From contig NC_133063.1 in assembly GCF_048771995.1 (NCBI RefSeq), forward strand, positions 16,616,063 to 16,680,062: 64,000 nucleotides of DNA, given 5' to 3'. Position numbers and translations under genes: made by a program. The notes beneath the pieces were generated by a model. That model ran no database searches, had not been told where the DNA came from, and saw only the letters and a program-made list of their open reading frames with translations. This document shows positions 37,699 through 51,374 of this stretch, piece after piece (positions within the stretch are counted from its first letter, which is position 1; every line of letters begins with the position of its first letter). Source of the stretch: Taeniopygia guttata. Lineage: Eukaryota; Chordata; Aves; Passeriformes; Estrildidae.

Positions 37699-40077
37699 AG
37701 TCCTTAAACAATTGGTTTAGGTTGAGATATTCAATAATCCTAAAAGTCATTCTACTTTTAAAAATCAGTTCTTTAAACAAGAGACTGAGGTGAAAGCACC
37801 ATGATCATTACTGGTTCTGCAGATCTGTTTCTTTACAAAAAACATAAATTAACATTAAAATAGGACTCTACACTAAAGCAGAGATTCATCTAGCAAAGTA
37901 CCTTCTTTCCAACAGCTGTTGACAAGACATTACAAGAATATACTTTAAAAAGTTAAGTAAACATACATCAAAACTTGATAGACTACTTCCCGTTCTTCAA
38001 GTGATTTGAAGTTCAGTGTTACCATTGATATGCTTCTTTTTACCAGCTTCTTTTAAAGAACCTGTTGCTTTCTGAACTATGTAAGTTCCTAACATCCATG
38101 ATGTCCTGTGACAAGGAACTCTGTAGTAGCTACACGGGGCATATTAGTTACAAGAAGCGTATCTTGTACCAAGAAATATCTCTTTCAGAGGTTCCACTTA
38201 TCCCATATGATTCCCCATAGTTCTTACGCTGAAAGTTAGGCCCTATTCACCTTTTCCATCCTTTTCACACTCCATCAAGTTCTCTCATGCCCATCTCTTT
38301 TGAGATAATAATAAATGTATTAACAGAACATATTTCTCTGTTCCTTTCATGGAAACTCTTTCGCGTTTCAGCATCTTTATTTTCCTTTTGCCAATTTTGG
38401 TGCCCATTTTTTTAAAGAAGACAGAAGGAGAATTCCAGTATCCTCCAGAATATGGGTACCTTAGATTAAAAAAAGTGCTTTCTTTTCATCGTATTTTCTC
38501 TCTAAATCATATCTGAATTCTTTTTGCTTTGTTGGTCACCATTGAATATTGCATTGATGTTTCCTTAGTAGTATTTCTGAACATTAACTCTTTAGAGCCT
38601 GTAATTGTGTACATAAACTTCACTTTGGATTTCCCAACAACCTGTAAGTACCATATGCTATCACAATCACATCAGCAAGCTTTTAAGAAGAGCTGCATTT
38701 CTGATTGTTCATGTTCTGCTCTCAACAGCAAGTTCCTGTTCTGTGTCAATTGCAAACTAGGAGCCATGCAAAAATTATAACCTTTGCCATATACCAGCCC
38801 TTTGAAAAAAATAGGCCATCAGTTCCCTATTTTCTTCTCAAGTACTGTAATTTGATTTTAGGTAAGCAATGAGAAAAAAAAAAAAGACAGGAAAAATACC
38901 TATCAAAATCTATAATGTGCTGAAGGCAAGACAACCTTCTCAGTGCAAGCTTGCCATTCTTTTTACACATAAGGCTACTCAGTCAGGGAAGTTCTTTTCT
39001 GCTGACTATAATTTTCCTTCAAGTTCTCTTGCTACCAATCTTAGGTTTCTCTCTTGTTTTTTTGGTTCCACTCCCTTAGTTTTTTTGCTGTAGGAGCATA
39101 TTTATTAAGCCATGCAGTTGTACATGTTGAATTGACATTTTATACTTAAGTCTTACTTCTGCAAAATTCCATGGAACAAGCTGCATGGAAAAGTGAGGAC
39201 AAAAAGAAAGAAGAAGACTACAGGTAGAAACATTGTTCATGTTTGTACAACTAACTCTAACAGGAAAGATATAACTTAGACAATGATTTTTCAACTGAAA
39301 CTTCAAGCTGAGCACAGTGAAGATATAATATCTGTCCAAGCAATTTTCTCCATTCTGAGTTAGACAGAGCACAGACTTTATAGAGATTAAAAACTTAACT
39401 GAAGTCAGTTCCTGGGAAAAAACAATGCCAGAGTTGGGGGAGGGTGTCTAGAACAAAAATACCGCAACCAAGCCTCTAGGAACTCAGAGGTCTTGCTGGT
39501 TTTTTTGTATAATAGAGGCTGTCTAAAAGACAATATGGACAATATTCTCCATAAAGCCTGATGTTTCCCACCCTATATTTACACTTTTTACAAGCATAAG
39601 GAATTATCAACGCTGCTGAGTAACACAGTGATTCGAACTTTTCATGGGTTCAGAATAAAATCCATATGAGGTCAAAACAATGCAGCAGCTTTCATCAGCC
39701 CCTGCTGCAAGGGTGGATTTATGCAAGCTTTGGTTTAAACTTCCACCTGTACGTGGACCAGATTCATACTGGACAGGCTGGTCAGAACAAAAAGCTGCAT
39801 GAGACTGTGAAAATTTGTGTCTTCTCCTTGAAGCACTCAGCAATTGGATATAAACTCTTAGACATTTACATTCTCTAACCAAAAAGACAAAGAGCAGGAT
39901 ACAGTAATTTCCCAAATTTATAGATGCCTTAAGTCAAATTTCTTACTATGTAAAAAGGACTATTATATGGTTATAGATTGTTATTGTATTTTATTTGTTA
40001 TGTAATTAACACTTTTTACATTACTGTTTTAAATCATACACCCTTCAGGAGATAAAAATAAAATGATACCTGAGAGA

Positions 40078-40345
40078 AAAAGACCTGCAGAGGGAGGGAC
40101 AGGAGGTGTTCCAGGTGCTGGAGCAGAGATTCCTCTGTAGCCCTGGTGCAGTTCATGGTGCCCCTGCAGCCCATGGAGATCCACAGGAGAGCAGAGATCC
40201 ACTTGTAGCTCCACCTGTAGCTCCTGAAGCTTCAGCCTGGAGCAGGGTGATGCCTGAAGGATGCTGTGATCCTGTGGGAAGCCTGCACTGGAACAGATTT
40301 GTGTCAGTCGAGGAGTGATAGAGTGGCTGAATGGACACTGGACAT
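40078..40345 (+). mobile_element. ERV LTR fragment, plus orientation
   Basis: Repeated phrases of the type 'gtgctggagcagagattcct', 'ctgcagcccatggagatcca' and 'tgatgcctgaaggatgctgt' match a common songbird LTR family, the same family as the copy at 58028-58889 (there on the minus strand). Both ends are missing. Confidence 0.7.
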
Positions 40346-40941
40346 CCAGCCAAGGTCAAGCCACCAGAATTAGATATTAACTTAATCTTTGTGGTGTGTC
40401 ATTTAAACAGAAAGACTTTAAAAGAGGCTTCCGTTCCTTTTGCTTTTTTTAATAACCACTTACCTTTGCTCAGCTTCATAAGTCTCTCACATGAAACCAG
40501 GGAAAGAAGACAGAGATCTTTGAGAGATTTTTTGGATCAGAGAAATGTGACAATAAATTATAAATTTTCTGAAAGCCAGAGTATGCAGAAATCACATTAA
40601 TTTTTTAAATTTATTCCACCATGCAAGGTATTGACTTCATGTACAGATAATTAATTAAAATCAGACACAAATGGACACAAATATCTTTGCATGCTGTTAT
40701 TTAGGACCTCTTCTCATAGAATATTTTTGAATTTGACCCATCTAGGTTGTGTAACAAATACTCATGAAACTGTTGCTATATACATATCTAAAGGATAATT
40801 CAGTAGTAATGACTCTGCTTTTTTTAAAGTACAAAGCTTTATTTGGTCTTCAGAGTTTAAATTTTGATTTATATTCATCTCTCATCCCCCCAAAAAGGAA
40901 TCCTATTTTTTCTGATGTATTTATGATCCAGTGTCTAAGCT

Positions 40942-40975
40942 TCTTGCAATATATATATATATATCTTGCAAGAAA
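40942..40975. repeat. hairpin with (TA)n core
   Basis: Nine-base arms TTCTTGCAA (40942-40950) and TTGCAAGAA (40967-40975) enclose an alternating TA tract, which is itself self-complementary. Confidence 0.9.
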
Positions 40976-43900
40976 CAAATATATTCAAAGAATCTTAATA
41001 TCTGTCTTGGAATGCCTGGAGCTCTACAATTAAGTTTCAAAATATGCATATCAACTTAATAACAGAGATTGCTGATTGGTATAACAAAAGACATGAGATG
41101 TGAATGGCTCTTGTATGTCTCATGTGTGCTAAACCTGAAACTAAATAACCACATTTTAAAGGGAAATATTAGTAAACACTTTATTACTAATTGGAAAAAT
41201 GAATGTTAGTGTGGCTAATAACTCCTCAGAACTATTGGTTTGTGCCATATTCCAATCCAAATCTGGAGTGGAACACATACTTCCTTGCTGACTGGAATTG
41301 CTTGCCAGTTGAATGGAATTTCTTCCTCTCTTTTACTGAATTTAATTTTTATGCTGGCATCCATGCTGTCCTTTTCACTAGCCATATTTTCAAATGTTTC
41401 CTCAATGAGGACAGCAGACAATTACAACCTTTTTCTTTCTTTTTTTGTGAATAAAATTCCGACTTTTTCATATGTAGCTGACGACACCCAAAATTTGACA
41501 GGAGGTCTGTAGTTTTCTTTGGACTAGTCTTGAGCTAGAACTCAAGTTAGACAAGTATTTAAGATCTGAATAGAACTGTTAGGTGAATGCAGATTTCTTG
41601 GACATGAACATGGCTATGGAATAAGAGAGCACAGAAAAAGATGGTTCCTAGACTTTACACAGGAACTAGAAGAAACAAAACTTTTAGCACAATGGACTGG
41701 GTAAATCTAAAGCAGCAGACTGCTACATCTGATCTCTGGCTGACACAAACATATTTCATCTTTCTTTTTAATCTCCTCTGAAATACAAATGGGTTAAACT
41801 CAGAAGGCAAAGCTGTGATCTCCCATGTTATATACATCAAGGTACTGACTGGTTACAACCTTATGCAACCTGTCCTTGACAGCCTCAAGACCCATCTTGC
41901 AGAATTTCAAATTGGTCCTGCAAACAACAGCACCATAAATCAATGTGGAAACTCAAGCTTATGTGGTGTTGACCGCTTTCATGACACTTTCATTATTTTG
42001 AAGTTTAATAACATGTGCCTTACAGTCTCTATACCCCCTTATTATCTTTAGAATGCTATGGTTACATCAGAATCTAAGCTTTCTTTTAAAAATAAAGTAC
42101 TTTAGCTTCTGTTTTGAAGTTGGAGTTTGGAAATACAACTTTCGTGTCCACTGACAGTTCAAAACACAGGAGGTCAATTAAAAGGACCAGGCTTGGGTTA
42201 GCTTGTGTTATGGGAGACGCATAGACTCAAGACTTTTTGTGGTCCAACATATGTTTTCAGTATATCAGACTGGGATATTAAAGAGTTTACTGTCCCTCCC
42301 TTTTTGAAAACACTCATAAACTTCCGCTGTAAAACAGATCTCGTACAAAACTTTATAGAATGCATTCTATTTACAACTAAATCTAAAAACCAGCTCTGTA
42401 GGCCTCTTTTTCTTTCTGAAGTTTATCTGATTGATAATGATCTAGGTCACAATGCAGTAGGGTCTTCCTACAGCTCTGCCAATATTGTCTCACAAACAGT
42501 ACTGTCATTAAATACTACTTAAAGGATAGCAGAGGCCCAACAGGATACAGATCCTTTTATGTTTTAATGAACTTCAACCAGCACTCCAGCAGATTAAAAG
42601 AATGGTGGATTTGTGTTTATAAAGTGAGTTGAAAACAAAGTACAGAGGAACTGCCTGATGCCACCATAGGGAAGCATACTGAAGACAAGCAATCTTCTCA
42701 ATCCAAGTCAATGCAAACTGGTGCCTGTTTTGTAACCATTACTGTCTTTTCTAATATTCCCAGCAGAAAGGTCAGGCACAGGGAGATTAAACACACCTTT
42801 TTGGGATCTCTCCATTCTGGTCCTTAAGCCACTGACATAGCCACTGGTCAATAGCACTGATGGATTCTTACAAGGAAACCTCCCCACCAACACTAGAATC
42901 CAATTACATACTTGAAATGTAAGTATAAATTTGACTAAAGGGGTTAATATAATTTGCTAGTTTTTGTACTGGCATAAGTCCCTACATTTCTAGAGCATTT
43001 GAATCCAGCCTTTCGACTGAACTGCAGACTGCATTAGATAATCTGCTGGTAACAACGATTTATTAGGCTAGGATGTTAAATGTAATACTGTTTGGTAATT
43101 CAAGTATACGTCAGCATACTTGTGCACATACAGAGGGCACAAAGAAGGTCAGAAAGCATTCAAATGTAAACTAGCTTGAAAATACCTATAAATAACAAAT
43201 AGTTTTATCATAGTTTTATTTCACTATCAGCATTTGCCTTTTGTTACTGCTTCAAATTGCAGCTTCTAGACATAAGCAAATGAATTATACAAATATCAAG
43301 TAGAAATGTTGTTAAACAAATACAAAGAAATATTCTTTAAATACAAGCCTATGCTTATATACTTGCAGCTCTTACTTGCCCAAAACCTTTGTTATATGAA
43401 TTTCCACAGGAAAACACATGGGAAAAGAGCAAAACAAAGGGTTTTTTTAATGGGCTTACCCTTTGCAAGAAAGCCCACTATAATTTATTATTGAAGTTTT
43501 GAACGTCACACTACTGTCAAATGTGTTATGTCAAACACATTTGAAAACCAACAGTCAACATATATAAATAAAGTCATGCCTGAAGAAGTGGATCTAATCT
43601 TATCTGTGCAACTGACAGCATGATTGCAGGTCTAATTCAAAGGATGTGCACAACTCAATTTGCTGATCCTACTTTGAGAAGAAACATAGGAAAATATAAA
43701 AGACTAAAATGAATTATTAATGTCTTTATCAAATAGCTGTAGGTCTCCTTTGGCTGTAACTGGACTAGAATCTTCTAAAGTCGTGGCCACTGCTTTCAGT
43801 AAGTTGTGCTTTTATTTTTGGAAACCATAATTTTTTTCCTTGTAGCTGGTAAATATAAGACAATAGAATGTAGAAAATCCAGGATGAATAACTATTTTTG

Positions 43901-44209
43901 TCAATTATTTTGACTGGTCCTGACCAGCTATTTCTGAACCCATTTCTGTCAGTGCTGTAAAATACTTATGAAGAGCTGAGGCAGCTCTGCATCTTGTGAT
44001 AAGGAGGCCACCTCTTCATATTACTCACCAAAGCCATCAGAAATGTAAGCAATATCTTTGGAGAGAGCTCATCACAAAGCTTTAGACTTAGCATTAGGGT
44101 CTAGTCCAGTGCGCTCCGATCTGTGTGTGTGGCAGGGAAATGTACAATCCAGGATGTGTGCCAGACAATACACTGGATTGAAGATATATGGGTTCTAGCA
44201 TTAAAAATT

Positions 44210-44272
44210 AAAATAAAATAAAATAAAATAAAATAAAATAAAATAAAATAAAATAAAATAAAATAAAATAAA
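44210..44272 (+). repeat. (AAAAT)n microsatellite
   Basis: About twelve near-perfect pentamer units inside the hAT-type element, the purest simple repeat in the window apart from homopolymers. Confidence 0.97.
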
Positions 44273-44415
44273 ACAAAACCAAATTTTCAAATACTGCTTG
44301 TTTTTTTCATCTTTATCTCACATTATCTCAGTTTCTATTTTGGTAAATGTTTTAAAAATGTACATGATACAATAGTACATGTATACAATTTAGAAATAAA
44401 TGTATATGCCTCTAT

Positions 44416-44449
44416 TATGGATGCATGCTCAAAACAGCATGCATCCATA
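44416..44449. repeat. 14-bp-stem hairpin
   Basis: TATGGATGCATGCT (44416-44429) and its exact complement (44436-44449) are separated by the 6-nt loop CAAAAC. It lies inside the hAT-type element. Confidence 0.95.
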
Positions 44450-47400
44450 GGTCTTACTGATAGAGGTGCATGATCAAAAACTTTTGGAGGTCACTGGTCT
44501 AGCCCTAGCACAGTAATAGTATCAGTGAGTAAATGCAGAGGATATGCCATTGTTAGACATAAATTCTTTTATCATAATAAACTGATTTCCCAAGGACATA
44601 TGACAAAACAAAAGAATTGGAAAATAGAAGTGATGTAGGGTGTTCCCCCTCCCCTTTTCCACTTCCTTTTATTTTTACATTTTATTTCTTCCTCTCTATT
44701 TTTCATTGTATTTGGCACTTCTCCATCTACTAATTGCTCCACTCCCATTTGGATTAGTTACATTTCTCTTTGAAAAAAGTGTTTTATTTTGAAAAGACAA
44801 AAGCTTTAAGTTCCTTTTGTATTTTTCTTTTCATTTTCTCTTTTCCTTATTTTGCCCAATTCTTCCAAAATCTCTCACTTGTCCCAGCATCTCTCTTTTT
44901 CTGTCCCATTCTGCTGGTTCACTTTCCACTACCTAACCACAAAGTCCTTTCATCTGATCAGCAGATCCTTCTTTAGGCCCTCACCAGGCCAAACATTTAC
45001 CTTATTTTTTTTTTTATTTTTCCCCATGGAACGTCCTCTTTTCCATATCCCCCCTTTCCTGTTATTTTCTTTTCCCATAAGAAGATGGAACAGAAGTACC
45101 TAGGAGTAGATACATGGTCTTGTTTCCTCTGGCCTTCCAGCTACTTGGCAACCAACCTCTCCTTATGAAAGCAGGAATAGCCAAACATTTGCTGCAGCAA
45201 GTCTCTTCTTGTCTGCACTCGTCTGTGCCACTGAAATGCAGAATGTGGCACTCAGTCAATGGAGCCTCATCCACTCCTGGCTGCTGCTTGGAAGATTTCT
45301 TAGATGGGCTTGGGAAGCACTGAGACTAAGACAGGGGCAACGAGACAAGAGTGCATGGGACAACAAAAAGCCTGCAGGAAGAAATGGGTGTGTGAAGCTA
45401 AGGAGCAATCTAAACTCAGGGGAAGACAGGCCACATCAGCAGGTGGCAATTCCTGCGATTCTAATATTGTCACAGCAGAAAACGTCACAATAAACAATCT
45501 GGCAACTTGTGATTTAATGATCAAGAGCCTTTTAAGTCTGATATTATTAGTTTAGTTGCTTCTCTGGTGCTGTGCTTTTCAAAAAATCATTAACCTAGGT
45601 GTTTCAAGACACACAATGGCATAAGAAATGATCAGTTGCAGTGCAGTGTAATTCAAGAAAAGTAATGTAGATACTTATGACACTTAATGGGTTTTTTTTT
45701 CCTCCTTAGAAATTTACTAGAGCAAAAAGAAAGGATCAGTACAGGGATTATCAATGTATTATACACTAGCTCTCCTTAGAAAAATATCAAAGTATTATAG
45801 TACATATCAGAAAACTTTATTAACAAGTTAAAGATGACCACTTAAATTAGTTCTCAAAGTATTTGTTAGTACCTAATTTCACTGCTGTAACTATGCTTAA
45901 AAAAATCTAAGTTTGGATACATGGTTTCTTCTAATAACATATTTTTTAAAATATTCAATGACAGAAACAGTATCTGCATCTACATCCTATAAATACCACA
46001 TCCTATTACACACTAATGGTCTCAAAAAGTCAATAGAAGTATCTATTAGACATACTGCTCCATAAAATACAGCAATGGCTAGATTATATATTTATACACT
46101 ATATTTTTCTATAGGTAGTACATATTGTATCTCTTTTTATCAGATTATTTCAAAGCATGAGCACATATTTTCAATAATATAGTTTCTTAGTGTACCCTAA
46201 GTGTGTATTACATTTCAAACAAGGACAACTAAATGACTAACGAGAGGAAGCACTTTCTTTACCATGAAAAATTGTGAAATCTAGGAGAGAATAGTTGGGC
46301 AAGATGGCAGCAGAACGTTCACCAAATCCTGCAAAAACAAAAGGGAATATACTCATTTAGAAATGAAAATTTAATGAGATGGATTTAAAAACAGAGAAAA
46401 GGAAGTACTTCTTTTAGAGTGATGAAATAGTTGAATTTGTAGCATGAAATAACAGTATGAAGAAATTCAAAAAGTCAATAAATATAATCATACACTGAAT
46501 ATTTTAAAGGACATAGGTTTTGATGTAATCTTTAACATTTCTAGTTCACTAATGTAGGATGTCAGCGGAGCACAAGAAGATCTCACAACAGAGAATACAC
46601 GGTCTAAAAGCTCTATCTAAATCACACCTCTGATTAGGAATGTTGCAGACAGAGCAGTGGGACAGATGTACAACTTACTTGGCATATTTCAAAACTTTTT
46701 AGAGAATTTGCTACAAGAAAAGTATTTTTTGTGCATTAGTTGCTAATCTGTTTGCAGGTTCTAAGCCATGTGAAAATGTGATACAGTTAAGAAAAGCATA
46801 TGTAATCATGTGTTTATAATGGGTCACATGGTTATTGCAGAAAAATTGGCATATAAGAAATTCATACATTTACCTAAATAAAACTCTTATTGCAGACTTA
46901 CCTGTGCTCAACATGCACTCCACACAGTGCAGAAAGCTGCAACAATGTAAAACTTACATGTGGAAACAGATGTCTCCATGTTTCCTAAGGTCAATGCAGT
47001 GGATCAGCTCCGACTAACATAACCAAATTGGTGTTTTAATTAGACCTTTGTAACAGAAAAAAACTCCTATCAACCATGAAAGGGAAGCATGGAAAAGCAC
47101 TGCAGCCAGCTGAATGATTCACTAATAAAATGAATCAAATTTTTGGCTGTCATTGATGATCACATGATTGACTACAATGAAACTATACAATTATTCAATA
47201 GCTGTATCTGTATCAGAGTCATGATACATGGAATTGTGAAAATTTCAAAACATTATTTCTTAAACAAACACTTACTGATTCCTCGTTACTTATCCAATTG
47301 TCTACTGAAGTCATACAGTGCTAGTTACAATTCAGAACAAGTGATAGAATAAATAAATAAAAAGACAACAAAATTACCATTAAACACACACACTCTTATG

Positions 47401-47574
47401 GCCACATCCTCACATGTCAGAGACAATTTGATTCAGAAAAGCTGCTGAGCACTGACAAAACAATAATCAGAAGTAATAATGCTTTGTTCACATGTGAACG
47501 CTATTGTTCATATATGATCGTTTTTTAAAATAGCTACTCCCCATAGAATTCATCAAATTCATCTGCAAAAGATC

Positions 47575-47850
47575 TTTAATGTCAACAAGTCCAGTCACTA
47601 ACATGGCACTCCTAGGTCTCCCAACAACCCATGTCCCCAAGTGCTGTGTGTCTACTTGTCTTTTAAATACCCCCAGGAAGGTGACTCAACCACTTCCCTG
47701 AGCAGCCTCTTCCAACCCCTGACTGTCTTTGGTGACAATGTTTTTGCTGATATCAAATCCATACCCACCCTTGTGCAACATAAAACCATTTTCTCTTTTC
47801 CCATCACTTGCTGCCTGGAAGTGATATCGTATCATCCTAACTTCTAGATT
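47575..47850 (-). repeat. CR1 LINE fragment, minus orientation
   Basis: The plus strand reads 'gatctttaatgtcaacaagt', 'ggaaggtgactcaaccactt' and 'ccctgagcagcctcttccaa', the reversed CR1 3' region, well decayed. Confidence 0.8.
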
Positions 47851-47999
47851 ATTCAAATTGTCATCGGAAACCCAAAATGTTGTTGTATTCCAGATCTATT
47901 TGTGCCCACAATTCTTCCTGTCTCTTTCTGACCCTGCAGCCAGGCAGCTACTGTGTGGAGTGCTTTCAGGTGCTTTTAAAGTCGGCTCTCACAAACAGC

Positions 48000-48692
48000 T
48001 CATCCCCTCTTGCCATGTGGGTTTTGGCTCACTGCCTTCCTGGTCTTTGCCCAGGCAGAGCCGTTTCCTTTTGGGATTCTTGTTTGGCTTTTTTCTCTCA
48101 TCTTGAAGAGTCTACAGTTGGCAGTTTTGAGCTCCATGGAAGAGAACTGCACCTGTCACCTGTACTGCTGCATTGAGTGGGGTGGCCCCACTCCAGCAGT
48201 CTGGTCCAGATCCATTGGTCCCTGCTCCCGGAGAGAAGACTACAGAGTCACTCCAGCCCAGAGACCTTGCCTTTACTGCTCCTACCAAGAGAAAGGGGGA
48301 GTCCTTCCCCAAGTTTCCAGCCCTTGATCCGCAGAGCACCAGCCAGAGCTCCAGCTGGAGATAAGCAGAGCGTAGGGGATTGGTGGGGGAACACCGGCTC
48401 CACCTTTCCCTTTGTCCCTCAAACTGTGCACTCAGCTGAGGAGCGTCAGGATGGGGGGCTGTCCCCAGCATTTTGGGGGAGACTATTCTGTGGAGTCTGT
48501 GAGGTTTAGCAGTTTTATATCTGGTGGCATTGGCTGATATCTCTTGACTGTTGCTGTCTCCGTTGTTGCTAAACTTACCTTTTCACTTCTACTTGTATTC
48601 ATCACTTATTGGTGGAAAGGGATCGGTTAAACCTATAAATGGAGGTAGCTCATTCCAGAGTGTGCTCCTTCAAGTTGTCTTAAACCAAGACA
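48000..48692 (+). mobile_element. LTR-like block, plus orientation
   Basis: A GC-richer block directly after a CR1 piece ends in 'ttaaaccaagaca', like the 3' ends of avian LTRs ('caaaccatgaca'). Just before it are 'gttgctgtctccgttgttgc' and a pyrimidine-rich stretch typical of LTR 3' regions. The left boundary is uncertain and no internal retroviral sequence is seen. An alternative is an unclassified repeat. Confidence 0.4.
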
Positions 48693-50425
48693 CAAATTCT
48701 TTTTGGTTTGGAACCCTAAGTAACATAATGACAGGGTATCTATTATGCACCTGCTATGATGGGCAAACTGAGCTGGGCTCTATAAATACAGCAGAACAGG
48801 AACTTGTACATCTTTTCAAGTCTGCATGTTTTGTCTACCCTCCTGTTTTGGCTCCAAGCATGTGGTTTGTGTTCCACCACTTCACAGAGCACAAAATCTC
48901 TGACAGGAAGAAACTTACATTAAATCTTGGTGCCAACTAGAAATGATACTACAACACAAAAAGAATTCTGATACAATACAAAGAGAATTATGATAAGTAA
49001 GGTATACATTACTTTGCTTTTTTCTGTGTAGCGCACTATGATACATGTGGCCAAATACAAAATAAAGAAGTAAACTATATGTTTAACTAGTACCATCTTG
49101 AGAAGCAGAGAGGTCTGAAAACTGAAATGCCTCATCAGCACTTTGAATTTACCACCTAAATCTTTTGTTAACATTCTTCTAATGAATTAAAACATTGCCA
49201 TGAATGTAACAAAACAGCACCATCCTGAGAGGCTGTTTTAAACCAGAGAACAGATATTTCTGTTTCTGTTTTGAAGAGTGTACAGCATCTACCATGGACC
49301 TAGAAAACTTTTTTTAGGAAATATTTGGAGCAAATTCAGAATGCATCATATGTCTCCAAATCATCAATGCTCTCGCAAAGCTGCTGGGGATTTTTATACA
49401 CACACTCCTTGCTCTCCTTAAAATGACTTACATAAATGTACAACATTTACATTTAAAGTGTACTTAGACCTTCAAAAGCAGATGACTTGGCCAATCAAGC
49501 ACCTTTACAATACTTCAGGTACTGGATAAAGAGTTGCAGTGCCATTATGTGCCCTTGAGCTACTAGATGAGATACTGATTAAATTACATGAAATGCTGTT
49601 CCAGTTTACAACTTATTTGGATCTTTGGCACAGTTCAGTTTTAGAATTTTAGTCAATCCACCATTTACCTTACTCCAGAAAAAAAACTTCTGGCAAAAAC
49701 TTCTATGGCTTTGGAAAATTAAAAATGTCCCAGTATGACAGCCTGATCACATTCACATTACATTCACTCAAAGCTCTAGGAGACAAGGCACAATTACCTA
49801 CTTGAGGTGCACACAGCTTCTAGTTTAATATGAACCTATACTGTCTCATCAACATCTGTCTCATGTCTTCTCTGCAGTGCTCATTGAAATTTAAAAAGCT
49901 ATTTGCCCACTTTAAGCAAAAAAAATTGAATATTAAACATTAAAATGACAACCATTTGTATGATGCCTCCTTTACCAACCACAAAACCTCTTCTAAGCGA
50001 CAAGACCATTTCATGGTTGCCTCATTATTTCGAAAAACGTTATTAGACTAAGACCCCCTACTAATGCCCCTGGGAAAAAGTTAATGCTGAAGTAATTTTT
50101 TATGTTTGGCCCTTCCTCACTGCAAGAGTAATCGTTGTTAAGATCATATCTTTTACATTGTCATCTTTCTTGAACATTTTCTTTGGCATTTTACCAGAAG
50201 TTTGAAAATATTTTATTCCCTTTCACAGAAAGAAGACATCTTAACTGAGAAATAAATAAAAAAGAGAAGCAGATACAGTATAGAAAATATTAAAATATAA
50301 TATCATTCTATTATATAATGAATTTATTAGGGAATCATTGTTTCTTTTTCTGACTGTTTTACAATTAATAATCTCACAACTCAAATTGGTTATAAAGTTC
50401 AATATGTCAAGAGCTTAGAGCATAT

Positions 50426-50448
50426 ATGTCATCATGTCATGATGACAT
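50426..50448. repeat. 11-bp inverted repeat
   Basis: ATGTCATCATG and its exact complement are separated by a single T. Confidence 0.95.
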
Positions 50449-51178
50449 TTCAGTCTGATGGTACTCAAGCTGAATGGGTTTTCACACTAACTTTTAACAG
50501 TTATCTGAACTGTTTAAGTGATGGTAAGTCTGACACAGTTACTAGCTCAAGGCAAAACTTCCCCACAAACATTTTTAAATTTCTGTTTCACAAACACTAA
50601 TCAGGGAAAGTAAAACAAACTTTATTACCAAATTTTGTTGAAACAACCCAAAACTGTATCTCGTAATTTAACAGTAGCTGTGAATGCAACATTTCCATCT
50701 TTGACAATGTTTAAGATATCTTTCAAACACTTTTTTTCTTTTCAGTATAGCATGCTTATACTTTGCTTCTGGCTTTTCAAGTAGTAGTACACTGTAGCAA
50801 TCTGTGATCTTTGATGACAAAAATGACAAGTCTGTGGTATGAAAGTTGGCATTAGTCTGACTCAGCAGCAGTGCCTCAAACAATGATGGTCGCAGGACTC
50901 AGAGAAACAGGGCTCTTTTATTGCTTTCTGTTGCTTTAAAATAAAGCATCAAAAGTAGGGAACACCAAATGAAGATAGTTCTTTTAAATAAACAGTCTCA
51001 GCTTCTGAGCTGGTGTACACATAATGACAGATGCTGAAAGAAACCCCTTGAGATCATTTACTTGTGTGCTCAGAGCACGGTCAGCTACTGCATGTTGTCT
51101 AAAGCTGTGTTCAGCTGAATTCTGAGTATGTGTAAAGATGAGAACTACACACTCAGTCCCAGTGTTCAATCTGACTCA

Positions 51179-51179
<1 letters not shown>

Positions 51180-51225
<46 letters not shown>
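51180..51225 (+). repeat. A46 homopolymer
   Basis: A run of 46 uninterrupted A. No obvious SINE or retrocopy body precedes it, and CR1 elements do not end in poly(A). The true length is uncertain because such runs are hard to sequence. Confidence 0.9.
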
Positions 51226-51228
<3 letters not shown>

Positions 51229-51374
51229 TTGCTTTCTAATTTCAGGTTACATTTTCTGGTCTTTAGTGTGTCATCATAAGACTCTTGCCCTCTCAGAGGG
51301 CAGTACAGGGAAATGTCCAGCTCTCTCCACTCCCTCCCTCAGATAGTCACACATAATAGTTAATATCCTGCCAA

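Larger units (their letters stand above)
44099..44504. mobile_element. hAT-type non-autonomous DNA transposon with target-site duplication
   Basis: The element body is 44107-44496 (390 bp). Its left end CAGTGCGCTCC and the complement of its right end, CAGTGACCTCC, match at 9 of 11 positions. The outer flanks GTCTAGTC (44099-44106) and GTCTAGCC (44497-44504) form an 8-bp target-site duplication with one mismatch. CAGTG termini, short terminal repeats and 8-bp duplications are the hAT signature, and the right inner sequence resembles Charlie-like ends. There is no transposase frame. Inside are a hairpin (44416-44449) and a pentanucleotide tract. Confidence 0.7.

Noticed and set aside
47858..48510. 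cluster of overlapping plus- and minus-strand ORFs up to 119 codons
   Set aside because: Explained by a GC-richer repeat block (CR1 piece plus LTR-like sequence); the frames overlap on both strands and have no family signature.
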